Source: Candidatus Melainabacteria bacterium (lineage in GTDB: Bacteria; Cyanobacteriota; Vampirovibrionia; Obscuribacterales; Obscuribacteraceae). Taken from it: 64,000 bases of DNA. Every line of letters starts with the position of its first letter. Position 1 is the stretch's first letter. The translations under genes were made by a program, and so were the position numbers. The notes under the pieces were generated by a model that did no database searches, was not told where the DNA came from, and was given only the letters and a program-made list of their open reading frames with translations. Positions 15,627 through 25,102 of the stretch are shown piece after piece. The DNA is taken from NCBI GenBank assembly GCA_003151275.1, contig PLXC01000021.1, positions 169,568 through 233,567 on the forward strand, in the 5' to 3' direction.

Positions 15627-15961
15627 GACCAATCTCCCGCTTGAAATTTGCAACGCTTGGAGTCCACCTTTGGTACGATACCATCCCAATTGGTGATGAT
15701 GCCAGGCAACGGATCTCTCTAAAAGAATAGCAGCTCTGTTGAACATCAGTGGTATCGCTCAGCGGAGTCGTACCGCTTAGCCGAGCCGTGCCGTTTGTGG
15801 AGTCGAGCGCTTGCCGTTCAGACCCCTTCAAGATGCACAGACTATGCTCGGATCAGTCCATTTGAAGCCGGTGCCAGCCGGCGGCAACTTTTGCAATCAG
15901 GCGCCTGTCCTGTCAGCCAATCTATTTATGAGCTATCCCTAGTGCTGAGACGCCTAGACGG
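15627..15961. other. Intergenic region between the lysine-rich gene and the RlpA remnant
   Basis: About 335 bases. It must contain the promoter of the lysine-rich gene, reading left. A degenerate alternation around 15752-15815 (CGTACCGCTTAGCCGAGCCGTGCCG) is visible. No ORF with a credible start was found. Confidence 0.3.
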
Positions 15962-16243
15962 TTGAACCAAGTGAGACCTAAGGACAATGGCATATTCCAT
16001 TCGCTATATATATGCACGTGCTTTATTGTTTTGAACATTTTTGCAAGTCCTGCGTTGTCATCACCAGTTAGCAAGATAGAAAAGATTTTCCACGGAGTTG
16101 CATCGTTTTACGCAGACCGCTTTGACGGTCGAAAAACAGCGTCGGGCGAAATTTTCGACAACTTGACGGACCGCCAAGTCAGCGCGACGTTGCTAAGTCC
16201 GATAAGTCCGACACAGGAAGGGACATCGCTACGTCGCACATAG
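15962..16243 (+). pseudogene. RlpA-like (double-psi beta-barrel) protein, truncated remnant
   Basis: A 93-residue frame with a hydrophobic signal-like segment (about 14-33) leads into GVASFYADRFDGRKTASGEIFD, the conserved opening of the RlpA double-psi beta-barrel. After this the sequence does not follow the family (no TAAHRTLPFGT or NDRGPF blocks) and stops within about 30 residues. RlpA proteins are secreted or lipoprotein septal lytic transglycosylases, and the barrel is required for activity. I read this as a truncated remnant. The TTG start is weak. Confidence 0.6.
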
Positions 16244-16372
16244 ATTAAATCGGTTCAAAAAGTGGTGCAAACTCAGTGGCCCATTGTGGCAGAGCGTAGC
16301 GAGACTATCGATGTTTTGAAAAGCCGCGCAGACTAGTTTGAAACGTAGCTAAGATGCTAAAATCCTCAAATC

Positions 16373-17380
16373 ATGACTTCTGGCGATTTGAAAAGCTATC
16401 GTCCCGGACAAAGCGTTCTGTGTCGCGTTGAGGCACCGGAAGCCGGTGGATACTTAGTTTCGATTCTTCCGACCGGTATCAAAGGCTTTCTGCCCAGTCA
16501 GGACCCTCTCGATATTGGGCGGCAAGTGCCTGCCACTTTTGTATGTATGAACGGCGACCGCGCGCTGCTTACATTCGCTTACATGATCGGTACGACAGAA
16601 CGGGTGCAGCTAAGCACCAGTAGCGATTCTATTAACGCCTTTGCAGTGTGGGCAGATTCTTACCCGACGAACATGAAACTGCGCAGAGCGATCGACATCG
16701 TTATGCCATCGCTTGACGGAAATATACAGACGATGACAAGCAATGACAGAACACTTAATGAGCTCATGTCCCATATTGAAGATACTAAATTTACTGGGTG
16801 TCTGAAAGCGCAATCAGAAGAGCGTCTATCGCGTGCGGCTGCGTTGCTCTATGAAGGAAGAGTGGTTGGTTGCATCTACGGTACTAAGAGTCCTAAGCCG
16901 GAGCCCTACACCACAGAGACTGCGCTTTATTTGATGATTGGCGATCTGCAAAAAGCTGGCACAGAAATTCAATTATATTCGTTGCCGGAAGAAATAATTC
17001 TTTCTATGTCTGCCTTGTTTTTAGGCTGCCCTATTGAGGGGTTAGGTGATTCAAATACACCGTCCAACGCGATTGAATTGCTTGATCAATTCCGCAAACG
17101 TGGACAAACCGGATGTCTGACTTTATCAACCGATGGTAGTGGCACCATATCGGTCAGCTTTATTCATGCAGGAACCTACGTTGGGTCATTCTTAGTCGAG
17201 AAGCAACAATTTTTGCCATCGGCTGAACTGCCGCTGGAGCTGCCTGCCACATATGAAAACGCCAAACTCGACGCCTCATTTCTGCCCAATGAGATGACTT
17301 CTGACTCAATTCAATATGGCTACATCTTCAACAAAGTTGTGGAAAATTTCCCCAACGTTCCGCAGCATCTGAGACCGTAG
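16373..17380 (+). CDS. S1-like domain protein of unknown function
   Basis: A 335-residue soluble protein. The first 70 residues look like an OB/S1 fold (GYLVSILPTGIKGFLPSQ, then VPATFVCMNGDRALLTFAY). The remainder, about 115-290, has two similar blocks: one around TKFTGCLKAQ...RAAALLYEGRVVGCIYG and one around RGQTGCLTLSTDGSGTISVSFIHAGTYVG. These resemble the DUF4388-type module that in other bacteria sits next to signalling domains. No catalytic motif is visible. The gene converges with glucokinase, the two stop codons being directly adjacent. ATG at 16373 has a weak ribosome-binding site. Confidence 0.7.
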   Translation: MTSGDLKSYRPGQSVLCRVEAPEAGGYLVSILPTGIKGFLPSQDPLDIGRQVPATFVCMNGDRALLTFAYMIGTTERVQLSTSSDSINAFAVWADSYPTNMKLRRAIDIVMPSLDGNIQTMTSNDRTLNELMSHIEDTKFTGCLKAQSEERLSRAAALLYEGRVVGCIYGTKSPKPEPYTTETALYLMIGDLQKAGTEIQLYSLPEEIILSMSALFLGCPIEGLGDSNTPSNAIELLDQFRKRGQTGCLTLSTDGSGTISVSFIHAGTYVGSFLVEKQQFLPSAELPLELPATYENAKLDASFLPNEMTSDSIQYGYIFNKVVENFPNVPQHLRP

Positions 17381-18406
17381 TTAAGCAGCGCCGATGTGAT
17401 GAAGAATGCCTGCATGCATGAGCGCGCATCTGGCTGCGCCTAATAAAGCCGTCTTATCATTCATGATCACTTTAATCTGTATGCTCAAAAGGACAGATCG
17501 TAGTCGTCCTTTATCTATGAATGACTCGAGGAATCGCGCCTCCGAAAGTTTTTTGATCATCTTCGGCGCGATCCCTCCACCAATGTAGATGCCGCCCGTA
17601 GCCATTAATTTCAGTGCTAGGTTGCCAGCTTCAGCACCGTAAATATCCGTGAAAATGTTTAGCGCTTCAGAGCAAATCTCAGTCTGATTTTCTAAGCCGC
17701 TTTCAGAAATTACAGCAGGTGGATCGTTTGTTTTAAGAGACTCCGCTAACCATGCAGGTTCAGGAAATTTATTTTCGTCTCTTAAAAATTCGTAGATGTG
17801 CTGGAGTCCTTGACCTGACAGTACACGTTCGTAGCTGACATGATCCAATCTTTTGCGCAGATATTGAAGTAGCTCGAGTTGAATTTGATTGCTTGGTGCA
17901 AAATCGCAATGTCCGCCTTCTGAAGCGAAGGGTCTCATTTTTCGATCTTCAAAGATGATACCGGCCTCTCCCAACCCAGTGCCTGCCGAGATCACTCCGA
18001 CGTTGCCGTGGATTTTCTTATCACCTTGATTGATGGTGACAAAGTCATCTTCCGAAAGCTCATAGATTCCGTGAGCATTGGCCTCCAAATCATTCATTAA
18101 CTCAATCTGCCTAAAGCCCAGTCTCTGAGCCAGTATTGCAGCATCAATAATCCAGGGCAAATTGGTGGCGTGACACGTACCATTTACGACTGGACCAGCA
18201 ACTGCCATGCAAACGTGGTCAGCTTGCAGCCGCGATTCTTCAATAAACTCGGCGATCAAATCATGCAAGTTCGCATAATCATGGCTGGGAAATTGCTTTT
18301 GAACCATTAGTTCCAATTTCCCATTATGTAACGTGTAGAAGGCCAAGTTAGCTTTGGTGCCACCAACGTCGCCAGCCAAGATTATCGGATCAACTACTTT
18401 TGCCAC
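17381..18406 (-). CDS. glk: Glucokinase
   Basis: A 341-residue member of the bacterial Glk family (non-ROK). The phosphate-1 motif LAGDVGGTKANLA is at 10-22, VAGPVVNG follows, LMNDLEANAHGI carries the catalytic Asp, and SAGTGLGEAGI with EGGHCDFAP are the expected ATP/glucose-binding blocks; the C-terminal GGIYIGGGIAPK completes it. It phosphorylates glucose with ATP to glucose-6-phosphate. It lies about 100 bases downstream of the Tal-Pgi gene on the same strand, which would use that product, so joint transcription is likely. GTG start with GAGG ten bases upstream. Confidence 0.92.
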   Translation of the reverse strand: MAKVVDPIILAGDVGGTKANLAFYTLHNGKLELMVQKQFPSHDYANLHDLIAEFIEESRLQADHVCMAVAGPVVNGTCHATNLPWIIDAAILAQRLGFRQIELMNDLEANAHGIYELSEDDFVTINQGDKKIHGNVGVISAGTGLGEAGIIFEDRKMRPFASEGGHCDFAPSNQIQLELLQYLRKRLDHVSYERVLSGQGLQHIYEFLRDENKFPEPAWLAESLKTNDPPAVISESGLENQTEICSEALNIFTDIYGAEAGNLALKLMATGGIYIGGGIAPKMIKKLSEARFLESFIDKGRLRSVLLSIQIKVIMNDKTALLGAARCALMHAGILHHIGAA

Positions 18407-18503
18407 AGTCGATTTGCCTCGCGGAAGTCTAGCGCCAATGCCGAATCAGTGTTCTTAGCGACCGCCAAGCTTTTGCTCAAGAAGAGAAGGAGTGAATCTC
18501 TAT

Positions 18504-21377
18504 TTATTTTTGTTGTGATTGTTTAGCAGCTGCTTCGAGCGTGGTCAGTCCTTGCTCGACTTCGGTCAGATGCACTCGCAAAAGCCGTCTGCCTCTTTCA
18601 ACTAACACTTGTAGATCGCCTCTGGCTTGAGCGGCCTCAACGACGCCGAAAGTATATTTCTGATCAGGCACCGCTAGATCATTTTTATGATCACAAGTTA
18701 CTTGAAGAAAGACGCCTGAGTTTGGTCCGCCTTTGTAAGCTTGACCAGTTGAGTGTTGGAAGCGAGGGCCAAAGCCTAAACATGTTGCTGCCTTCTTGAA
18801 ATCACGAACTGCGACTCGCACCGTTTGCAACGCTTGCTCATGCTTATCATTCATCTCGATGTAGGCCAGAATGACGAAATAATCACCAGCTTTTACACGA
18901 GATGTGTGCGCTTTGAGGTAGCCGGCAAGAGACTTGGCATTGGTGCCAAGAGCAGCGTTTAACTCGCTGACATTCTTGTCGTCAGCGAACAACTGCACAC
19001 CGTCAGCTTCGAAGAAGGCTTTTTCTTCAGGAAGAGAACCGGTTTTTTCGTACGCCTCAGTCAATTCTTTTGTCGCGATTTTGCTTGCTTCGACGTCAGG
19101 TTGATTGAAGGCGTTGATGCCCAGGATCGAACCAGCCACGGCAGTGGCTATTTCCCAGCGGAAAAATTCTTGTCCCAGGCAGTAAATGTCTGGCACATTG
19201 ATTCTCACGACGGCTTGACCTGCTTTTTCCAATGCTTCGACCGCACGATCCTGTTCTGCATCCGGCGCATTGTCGAGACGAAGATAGGCGAAGAATCTAT
19301 CCTTTCCATAAACTGTCGGTAAACCGATTGGCTCCCGATCAACTGGAATAATGCCTTTGCCTAGTTTGCCGGTTGACTCAGCCAGGAGCTGTTCCAACCA
19401 TGCACCAATATCATTGATGCCAGGTGAGGCAATTAGAGTCAGTTTGTCTCGTCCAGCTTTAGCCATCAGACCAATCATTGTTCCGAGCACCACACCAGGG
19501 TTTTCTTCGACTGGGACTGTGGCTGAACAGGCGTGTACCATCTCGCCGGTTTTATCAATGAATTTCTCTAGATCGATACCAAGTACCGCAGATGGTACCA
19601 TTCCAAAATTCGAAAGCGCCGAGTAGCGTCCGCCGATTCCAGCCAAACCGTAAAAGATTTTTCTGAATTTGTCTTTCTCTGCCACGGTTTGTAGTTTCGA
19701 AGAAGGGTCGGTAATGGCAATGAACTGTTTACCAGCCTTGTCTTTTCCAACCAGGTCCGACACTTTCTTAAAGAAGTATTGTTTGTAGATATTAGGCTCA
19801 AGTGTGCTGCCGGATTTGCTAGAGACGATGAACAGTGTCTTAGCAATGTCAATTGATTTTTCCAATGTAGCGATTTGAGCGGGGTCGGTCGAGTCCAAAA
19901 TTTTCAAGTCAGGAAAACCGGCAACGTGACCAAACGTCTTACTCATAACTTCTGGACAGAGACTCGATCCACCCATTCCCAAAAGAACGGCGTGGGTGAA
20001 TCCTGCAGATTTTATTTCGGCGGCGAATGCCTTGGCGGCATCTATTTGCGGTTGCTGGTCATCTGCCACTGTGAGCCAATCTAGCCAGATGCTTTCGTCT
20101 TCGTTCGTCCATAAAGAAGCATCTCTAGCCCAGAGCTTTTTGACCTTATCCCCTTCTTTCCACTCCTTCAATGACACGTGCAGAGCACGTGTCTGCTCTT
20201 CTGGGAGACGGTAACTAAATTGGTCTTTTGCAGCTTTCAGTTCGCTTCGTTGTTTGGCTACGGTGTCTGTCAATTTGTGAAAAGCATCGACAAATAATCT
20301 GACACCTTGAACAACCAAACTATCAGTCACATCTTTCATTGAAATGTTCAGTTTCTCAAGATTGTCCATGACCTGGCGAGCATCTTCCAAATTCTCTGTA
20401 AGGGTCTGTTCAGGCTTGCCGTGTTCACGGAACGCGTCAAATGTCGTCGGTGGAATCGTATTGACGGTATCGGGTCCGATCAACTCATCCACATACATGG
20501 TATCTGGATATTGAGGATTTTTAGTTGAAGTGCTTGCCCACAAGACACGCTGAGACTGGGCGCCTTTGCCCTTCAATTTTTCCCAGCGGCTGCCAGAAAA
20601 AATCTGCGTGTATCTTTCATACGTAAGCTTGGCGTTTGCGATCGCTACTTTTCCAAGAACGCTATTGAGCAGTTGTTTTTGAGTGTCATCTTTTGTTTGC
20701 GCCAGTCGAGCACTGACGATGGTGTCTATATCTGTGTCAATGCGGCTAATGAAGAAGCTTGCAACACTAGCGACGTTGCTGATGTCACCACCTTTAGAGG
20801 CTAGTGACTCCAGTCCGGCGATGTAAGCGTCTGCCACACGCTCATATGTTTGTTCGGAGAAAAGCAGTGTGACGTTGATGTTGATGCCATCTGAAATCAA
20901 CTCGCGAATCGCCGGAATCCCGGCTTCTGTGCCCGGAACTTTGATCATCACGTTCGGTCTGCCCACTTCTTTCCAAAGTTTTTTGGCTTCCACAAGGGTT
21001 GCTCGCGTGTCGTTGGCGAGCAGCGGTGAAACTTCCAAGCTGACATAACCGTCACGTTTATTGGTTTCTGTGTAGACAGGAAGTAGGATGTCTGCAGCTT
21101 CCTGAATGTCACGAATAGCCAACTTCTCGTAAATGCCTGCAGCATCTAGATTTGAATCACGAATGGAAGCGATGAACTCGTTGTAGTCGGTGCTACCGCT
21201 GATTGCTTTTTCAAAAATTGAAGGGTTCGAGGTGAGGCCCTGTAGTCCATCTTCTTCGATCAAACGCTTAAGTTCGCCGCTTGTTAAGAGACTGCGACGA
21301 ATATAGTCCAGCCAAACTGATTGACCGAACTTTTGCAAATCTTTCAAGGGGTTGACCAATGCTTTGACGGTACTCAT
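18504..21377 (-). CDS. tal-pgi: Bifunctional transaldolase / glucose-6-phosphate isomerase
   Basis: A 957-residue fusion. Residues about 1-370 are a class I transaldolase: SLEVSP, active-site Lys in NVMIKVPGT, and the TNPS motif in LTSNPSIFEKAI. Residues about 400-940 form a phosphoglucose isomerase: GMGGSSLCPEV, SSKSGSTLEPN for sugar-phosphate binding, and later GIGGRYSALS. The two steps belong to the pentose-phosphate shunt and glycolysis. Fusions of this kind are known from several bacterial groups. ATG at 21377 is backed by AGGAG; an upstream in-frame TTG is less likely. It lies just upstream of glk on the same strand, forming a small sugar-phosphate unit. Confidence 0.93.
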   Translation of the reverse strand: MSTVKALVNPLKDLQKFGQSVWLDYIRRSLLTSGELKRLIEEDGLQGLTSNPSIFEKAISGSTDYNEFIASIRDSNLDAAGIYEKLAIRDIQEAADILLPVYTETNKRDGYVSLEVSPLLANDTRATLVEAKKLWKEVGRPNVMIKVPGTEAGIPAIRELISDGININVTLLFSEQTYERVADAYIAGLESLASKGGDISNVASVASFFISRIDTDIDTIVSARLAQTKDDTQKQLLNSVLGKVAIANAKLTYERYTQIFSGSRWEKLKGKGAQSQRVLWASTSTKNPQYPDTMYVDELIGPDTVNTIPPTTFDAFREHGKPEQTLTENLEDARQVMDNLEKLNISMKDVTDSLVVQGVRLFVDAFHKLTDTVAKQRSELKAAKDQFSYRLPEEQTRALHVSLKEWKEGDKVKKLWARDASLWTNEDESIWLDWLTVADDQQPQIDAAKAFAAEIKSAGFTHAVLLGMGGSSLCPEVMSKTFGHVAGFPDLKILDSTDPAQIATLEKSIDIAKTLFIVSSKSGSTLEPNIYKQYFFKKVSDLVGKDKAGKQFIAITDPSSKLQTVAEKDKFRKIFYGLAGIGGRYSALSNFGMVPSAVLGIDLEKFIDKTGEMVHACSATVPVEENPGVVLGTMIGLMAKAGRDKLTLIASPGINDIGAWLEQLLAESTGKLGKGIIPVDREPIGLPTVYGKDRFFAYLRLDNAPDAEQDRAVEALEKAGQAVVRINVPDIYCLGQEFFRWEIATAVAGSILGINAFNQPDVEASKIATKELTEAYEKTGSLPEEKAFFEADGVQLFADDKNVSELNAALGTNAKSLAGYLKAHTSRVKAGDYFVILAYIEMNDKHEQALQTVRVAVRDFKKAATCLGFGPRFQHSTGQAYKGGPNSGVFLQVTCDHKNDLAVPDQKYTFGVVEAAQARGDLQVLVERGRRLLRVHLTEVEQGLTTLEAAAKQSQQK

Positions 21378-21793
21378 CCTTAGCTCTCCTGCTACATCCA
21401 ATGGAATTGTGGGACGCCCAGTTCAGGCTCACGCATGAACTAACACCCGCCTAACCTTCGACGAAGCAGTGAATTGAAGCACCGCGACGGCTCTAAACTC
21501 GGGTTAGAATCCCTCAAGATAGCAGATCTAGCTTTATTAACTGGAAAAATTAATGACATTACTAGGTTGGTATTGCAGACTCTTTACGAGCGGCACCTTG
21601 CTGGCGGTAAACCCGCCCGTGCCCGAAGCGAACAGGCATGTCAGTAGACATCCGTTAGTGCGCCTGCGCCAAACTGATACTGACCTGTCTCAGGATCTAC
21701 CTTCAACGTTGTTTTAGAAATAAACCGTCAACGGTTCATTTTTAAAAATGCCTGCTTCTTGCCGCTATTCTAAGAATTGCGGGACTGCCTTGG
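21378..21793. other. Intergenic region with one palindrome copy
   Basis: About 415 bases hold the Tal-Pgi promoter (reading left). I see no supportable ORF. The palindrome copy at 21723-21736 is near its right end, followed by CATTTTTAAAAATG. Confidence 0.4.
21723..21736 (+). repeat. Interspersed palindrome, copy 2
   Basis: AACCGTCAACGGTT, a 14-base inverted repeat broken only at the two central bases, followed by CATTTTT. This downstream extension is shared with copy 1 and, on the opposite strand, with the copy at 40237-40250. Confidence 0.7.
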
Positions 21794-22021
21794 GTGGACA
21801 AACTCTTTGATGACAACTACCGCTACCGCAGAAAAAAGATCCGCGTCCTGATCCTCGGTGGAGGATTCGGCGGCGTCTACGCGGCCATGGCGTCAGATAA
21901 GACCCTGGCAACCAAGTTGAGTGTTGACGTGACACTGGTCGCCCAACAAATTTTTTTCCTCTTTACGCCAATGCTTCACGAAGTGGCAGAACGCCAAGGC
22001 AAGCCGAAAGAACTACTTTGA
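21794..22021 (+). pseudogene. NDH-2-like NADH dehydrogenase, N-terminal remnant
   Basis: From a GTG at 21794, 75 residues encode the FAD-binding start of a type II NADH dehydrogenase: RVLILGGGFGGVYAA, DVTLVAQQIFFLFTPMLHEVA. It stops about 20 residues later, where an intact enzyme would run to about 400. The rest is missing, cut off where the DUF4239 gene ends (9-base overlap). It is a deletion remnant, not a functional oxidoreductase. Confidence 0.75.
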
Positions 22022-22837
22022 AGTAGGGGCTGCTGGCTGCGGGGCTGCTGGCTGTGGATAGGGATTTTCTCTTATGATCGTTTCGATCATTTTTTGATCA
22101 TAGCGAAATCCGTCCGGTCGAATTTTTAAATCGCCCTTGTATGGATTGCTGAAAAGTACAACAAGCATCACATTCAGTGATAGACAAAGTGCTACCAATG
22201 CTGTCATCGCCACGTGCGCAAAAACGTTTTTAACACCGAAAAAGTAGGTAAACACCACTGTGCTAATTCCGCCCGCGATCAGGACTCCCCAAAGTACCGG
22301 CGAAATTCCACCACGAGTGGTTACAACTCGAAATCGGCGAGCATCAGCGAGTTGACCGAGAGTAGAGAGCATCGAACTGTAACAAGCTTGTTCTCTGTTG
22401 CTGATCGGTTCGTAGGTTCCAATGGCCTGCCAAATGTGGCGGAGTGGGACGACGCTACCGTCAGTAAAACTGGTGGAGGAAACTTCTGAGCCCCATTCTT
22501 TTTCCACGACAATGTTGACGTATGATCCAATGCTTTGACTTAACTTGAATCTCGGTTCTTTAGGTAAAATCTGACTAAGTAAAAAGAGGTCAGCAACTGC
22601 GTTGGCTTCAGTTTCGGCCATGAGTTGAGCTTGTTGGTATTTGCTTTGCACGTCGACCACGATCAGTCCCAAAAGAATGGCATAAAGAGTGCCGATCACA
22701 GACAATAGATAGCCGGCTACTTCGTGATGAGACTCCAGTGTAGACAGGTGAATGGTCTTTCGCACCCAGAGCATGCCTAGCACCGAGCCCAGGGTGCCGC
22801 CCACGACAACAAGAAATCCAACAGCCCAAGCGTTCAT
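22013..22837 (-). CDS. DUF4239 (bestrophin-like) membrane protein
   Basis: A 274-residue membrane protein. It has an N-terminal helix, then the conserved ESHHEVAGYLLSVIGTLYAILLGLIVVDV block, a soluble middle part with conserved acidic and Gln residues, and two C-terminal helices (about 180-200 and 210-230). This is the DUF4239 pattern, distantly related to bestrophin channels; ion transport is plausible but unproven. The tail is Pro/Ala-rich with a short PQPAAP duplication. ATG at 22837 follows GAGG at eight bases; a GTG three codons upstream would put the start inside the ribosome-binding site. It is 31 bases downstream of tex on the same strand. Confidence 0.8.
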   Translation of the reverse strand: MNAWAVGFLVVVGGTLGSVLGMLWVRKTIHLSTLESHHEVAGYLLSVIGTLYAILLGLIVVDVQSKYQQAQLMAETEANAVADLFLLSQILPKEPRFKLSQSIGSYVNIVVEKEWGSEVSSTSFTDGSVVPLRHIWQAIGTYEPISNREQACYSSMLSTLGQLADARRFRVVTTRGGISPVLWGVLIAGGISTVVFTYFFGVKNVFAHVAMTALVALCLSLNVMLVVLFSNPYKGDLKIRPDGFRYDQKMIETIIRENPYPQPAAPQPAAPTSK

Positions 22838-22868
22838 GCCAACCACCTCTTCAAAGCCGAAGCTTACT

Positions 22869-25055
22869 TTAGCCCATATTCTTCATACTGAGGGAGATCC
22901 GCTTCCTGTCAGCGTCCACACTAACCACTCGCACTTTCACTTTCTGCTGCACCTTAACCACGTCTGCGGGCACTTTAACGAAACGATCGGACAGTTCGCT
23001 TATGTGCACAAGACCGTCTTGATGCACTCCTATGTCCACAAAAGCACCAAATGCGGTGACATTAGTGACCACACCATCTAGAGTCATATTTGGTCTGAGG
23101 TCTTGAATCGTGTTAATGCCTTCTGCAAACTCAACTTGCTCAAAACGAGCGCGTGGGTCCCTGCCCGGTTTGGCTAATTCGTCGACGATATCCTTCAATG
23201 TTGGCAGACCAATTTTTTCACTGACATACTTGTTGATATCGATGCGTTTTCTGAATTCGTCTTTTTGAATCAGTTCGCTGATTTTACAACCCAAATCCAC
23301 TGCCATCGAATCGACGACACCGTAGCTTTCAGGATGTACCGCGCTTGAGTCGAGTAGATTACGCCCATCGTGGATGCGCAAAAAACCTGCTGCTTGTTCA
23401 AAGGCTTTGGCACCCAGCCTGGGCACCTTCTTCAGCTCAGCGCGAGATTTGAAGGCACCATTTTCTTCTCGATACTTTACGATATTTCCAGCCAGTTGCG
23501 GTCCAAGCCCGGACACATAGGTGAGGAGCTGTTTGCTGGCAGTGTTGAGTTCTACACCGACGCTATTTACGCAACTCGTCACGGCATCGTCGAGACTTTG
23601 CTTGAGAGCAGATTGGTCAACGTCGTGCTGATACTGACCGACCCCGATTGACTTCGGTTCAATTTTTACCAGCTCCGCCAGCGGGTCCATTAGCCGACGT
23701 CCAATCGACACGGCACCGCGAACAGTCAAATCAAGATTCGGAAATTCCTCCCGCGCGACCTCGGAGGCTGAGTAGATCGATGCGCCACTTTCGTTTACCA
23801 TGACTACGGGAATTTTCGTCCCATCAAGCTTTTTCAGAGCCAACTTTTTGACAAAAGTTTCGCTTTCTCTGCCGCCTGTACCATTGCCGATCGCTACCGC
23901 TCCCACATCATGTTTGCGAGACAAATCAATAACTTTTTTTCCAGCCGATGACAGCGAAATCTCCTTGGCTGCCTCTGCTTCGTGCAGATAGATCACATCA
24001 TGGTGTAGCAATTTGCCTTGAGGATCTAAGACCACCAACTTGCAGCCGGTGCGAAAGCCAGGGTCCAGTGCGAGCATGGGTACTTGTCCTAAAGGGGGCG
24101 CCATGAGCAATTGTCTGATATTGTCCGAGAACACTTTGATCGCTTCTGCATCTGCTCTTGCTTTGAAAAATTGGCGGATTTCTGTCTCCATAGATGGTGC
24201 CAGCAATCGTTTATAACTATCTGCGAGGGCTAGCTTTATTTGCTCGGCGCAGGGGTTACGTTTTTTGATCAAGAAATTTTCAAGTTGCTTTATCAATTCG
24301 TCAGAGAGTGGACCAACTTCAACACGAAGCAGTCCCTCCTTCTCGCCCCTGAGCAAGGCCAGAACGCGGTGAGATGGAGCCGCATCGATTGGTTCGGACC
24401 AGTCATAGTAGTCTTTGAATTTGATCGCATCGGCTTCTTTGCCCACTACTACTTTTGAGTTGATGTTACTTTTCTTTGTCCAAAAGTGACGCGCTTGGGT
24501 TCTTACTTGTTGATTTTCATTTATCCACTCGGCGATGATGTCACGAGCACCGTTTAAAGCATCGTCAATTGATGCGACTCCTTTTTCCGCGTTGACAAAG
24601 GGCTCTGCGCCTTTGTTTGGATTGTCCAATAAGCACTCGAATATTTGTGCGGCAAGCGGCTCAAGTCCCTTTTCTTTAGCTACCATTGCTTTGGTGCGTC
24701 GCTTTGGTCGGAACGGAAGATAGAGGTCTTCTAGTTCGACCATAGTTTTGGCTGTGATCACCTTACTTTTAAATTCATCAGTTAGAAGTGAGCGTTCGTC
24801 AAGTGACTTCAAAATCGTTTCGCGTCGTTTGTCCAATTCGTCCAGTTGGATCAACCGGTCACGAATGGCTAGGACTGCAACCTCATCTAGAGAACCAGTT
24901 GCCTCCTTGCGATAGCGAGCAATGAATGGAACAGTGCCGCCTTCGTTAAGTAAGTCGGCAGTTGCTTGCACTTGCTTATGGCTCAAACTCAGTTCGTTAG
25001 CGACGAGCGTGATGTTGTGGTGCTGGTTATTGTTATTGTTATTGTTGTTCGACAT
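22869..25055 (-). CDS. tex: Tex-family transcription accessory protein with S1 domain
   Basis: A 728-residue Tex protein. Order of parts: N-terminal helical region (VPFIARYRKEATGSLDE, FRPKRRTKAMVAKEKGLEPLA), YqgF-like RNase H fold (LALDPGFRTGCKLVVLD, AIGNGTGGRES), helix-hairpin-helix repeats (LTYVSGLGPQLAGNIVKYRE, VPRLGAKAFEQAAGFLRI) and a C-terminal S1 domain (DGVVTNVTAFGAFVDIGVHQDGLVH). Tex binds nucleic acids and is linked to transcription and RNA turnover. The N-terminus is odd: eight consecutive Asn residues then Gln-His-His, from an AAT/AAC trinucleotide run. ATG at 25055 with AGGA about 11 bases upstream. Confidence 0.93.
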   Translation of the reverse strand: MSNNNNNNNNQHHNITLVANELSLSHKQVQATADLLNEGGTVPFIARYRKEATGSLDEVAVLAIRDRLIQLDELDKRRETILKSLDERSLLTDEFKSKVITAKTMVELEDLYLPFRPKRRTKAMVAKEKGLEPLAAQIFECLLDNPNKGAEPFVNAEKGVASIDDALNGARDIIAEWINENQQVRTQARHFWTKKSNINSKVVVGKEADAIKFKDYYDWSEPIDAAPSHRVLALLRGEKEGLLRVEVGPLSDELIKQLENFLIKKRNPCAEQIKLALADSYKRLLAPSMETEIRQFFKARADAEAIKVFSDNIRQLLMAPPLGQVPMLALDPGFRTGCKLVVLDPQGKLLHHDVIYLHEAEAAKEISLSSAGKKVIDLSRKHDVGAVAIGNGTGGRESETFVKKLALKKLDGTKIPVVMVNESGASIYSASEVAREEFPNLDLTVRGAVSIGRRLMDPLAELVKIEPKSIGVGQYQHDVDQSALKQSLDDAVTSCVNSVGVELNTASKQLLTYVSGLGPQLAGNIVKYREENGAFKSRAELKKVPRLGAKAFEQAAGFLRIHDGRNLLDSSAVHPESYGVVDSMAVDLGCKISELIQKDEFRKRIDINKYVSEKIGLPTLKDIVDELAKPGRDPRARFEQVEFAEGINTIQDLRPNMTLDGVVTNVTAFGAFVDIGVHQDGLVHISELSDRFVKVPADVVKVQQKVKVRVVSVDADRKRISLSMKNMG

Positions 25056-25102
25056 GGAAAATAATTCCTGATTTAAAATGGACTAAAGTAGGCGATCGAA
25101 CT

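Noticed and set aside
15476..15831. Longer minus-strand frames (74-88 codons) around the lysine-rich gene
   Set aside because: They lack start signals; the GGGAG-ATG at 15626 defines the short protein.
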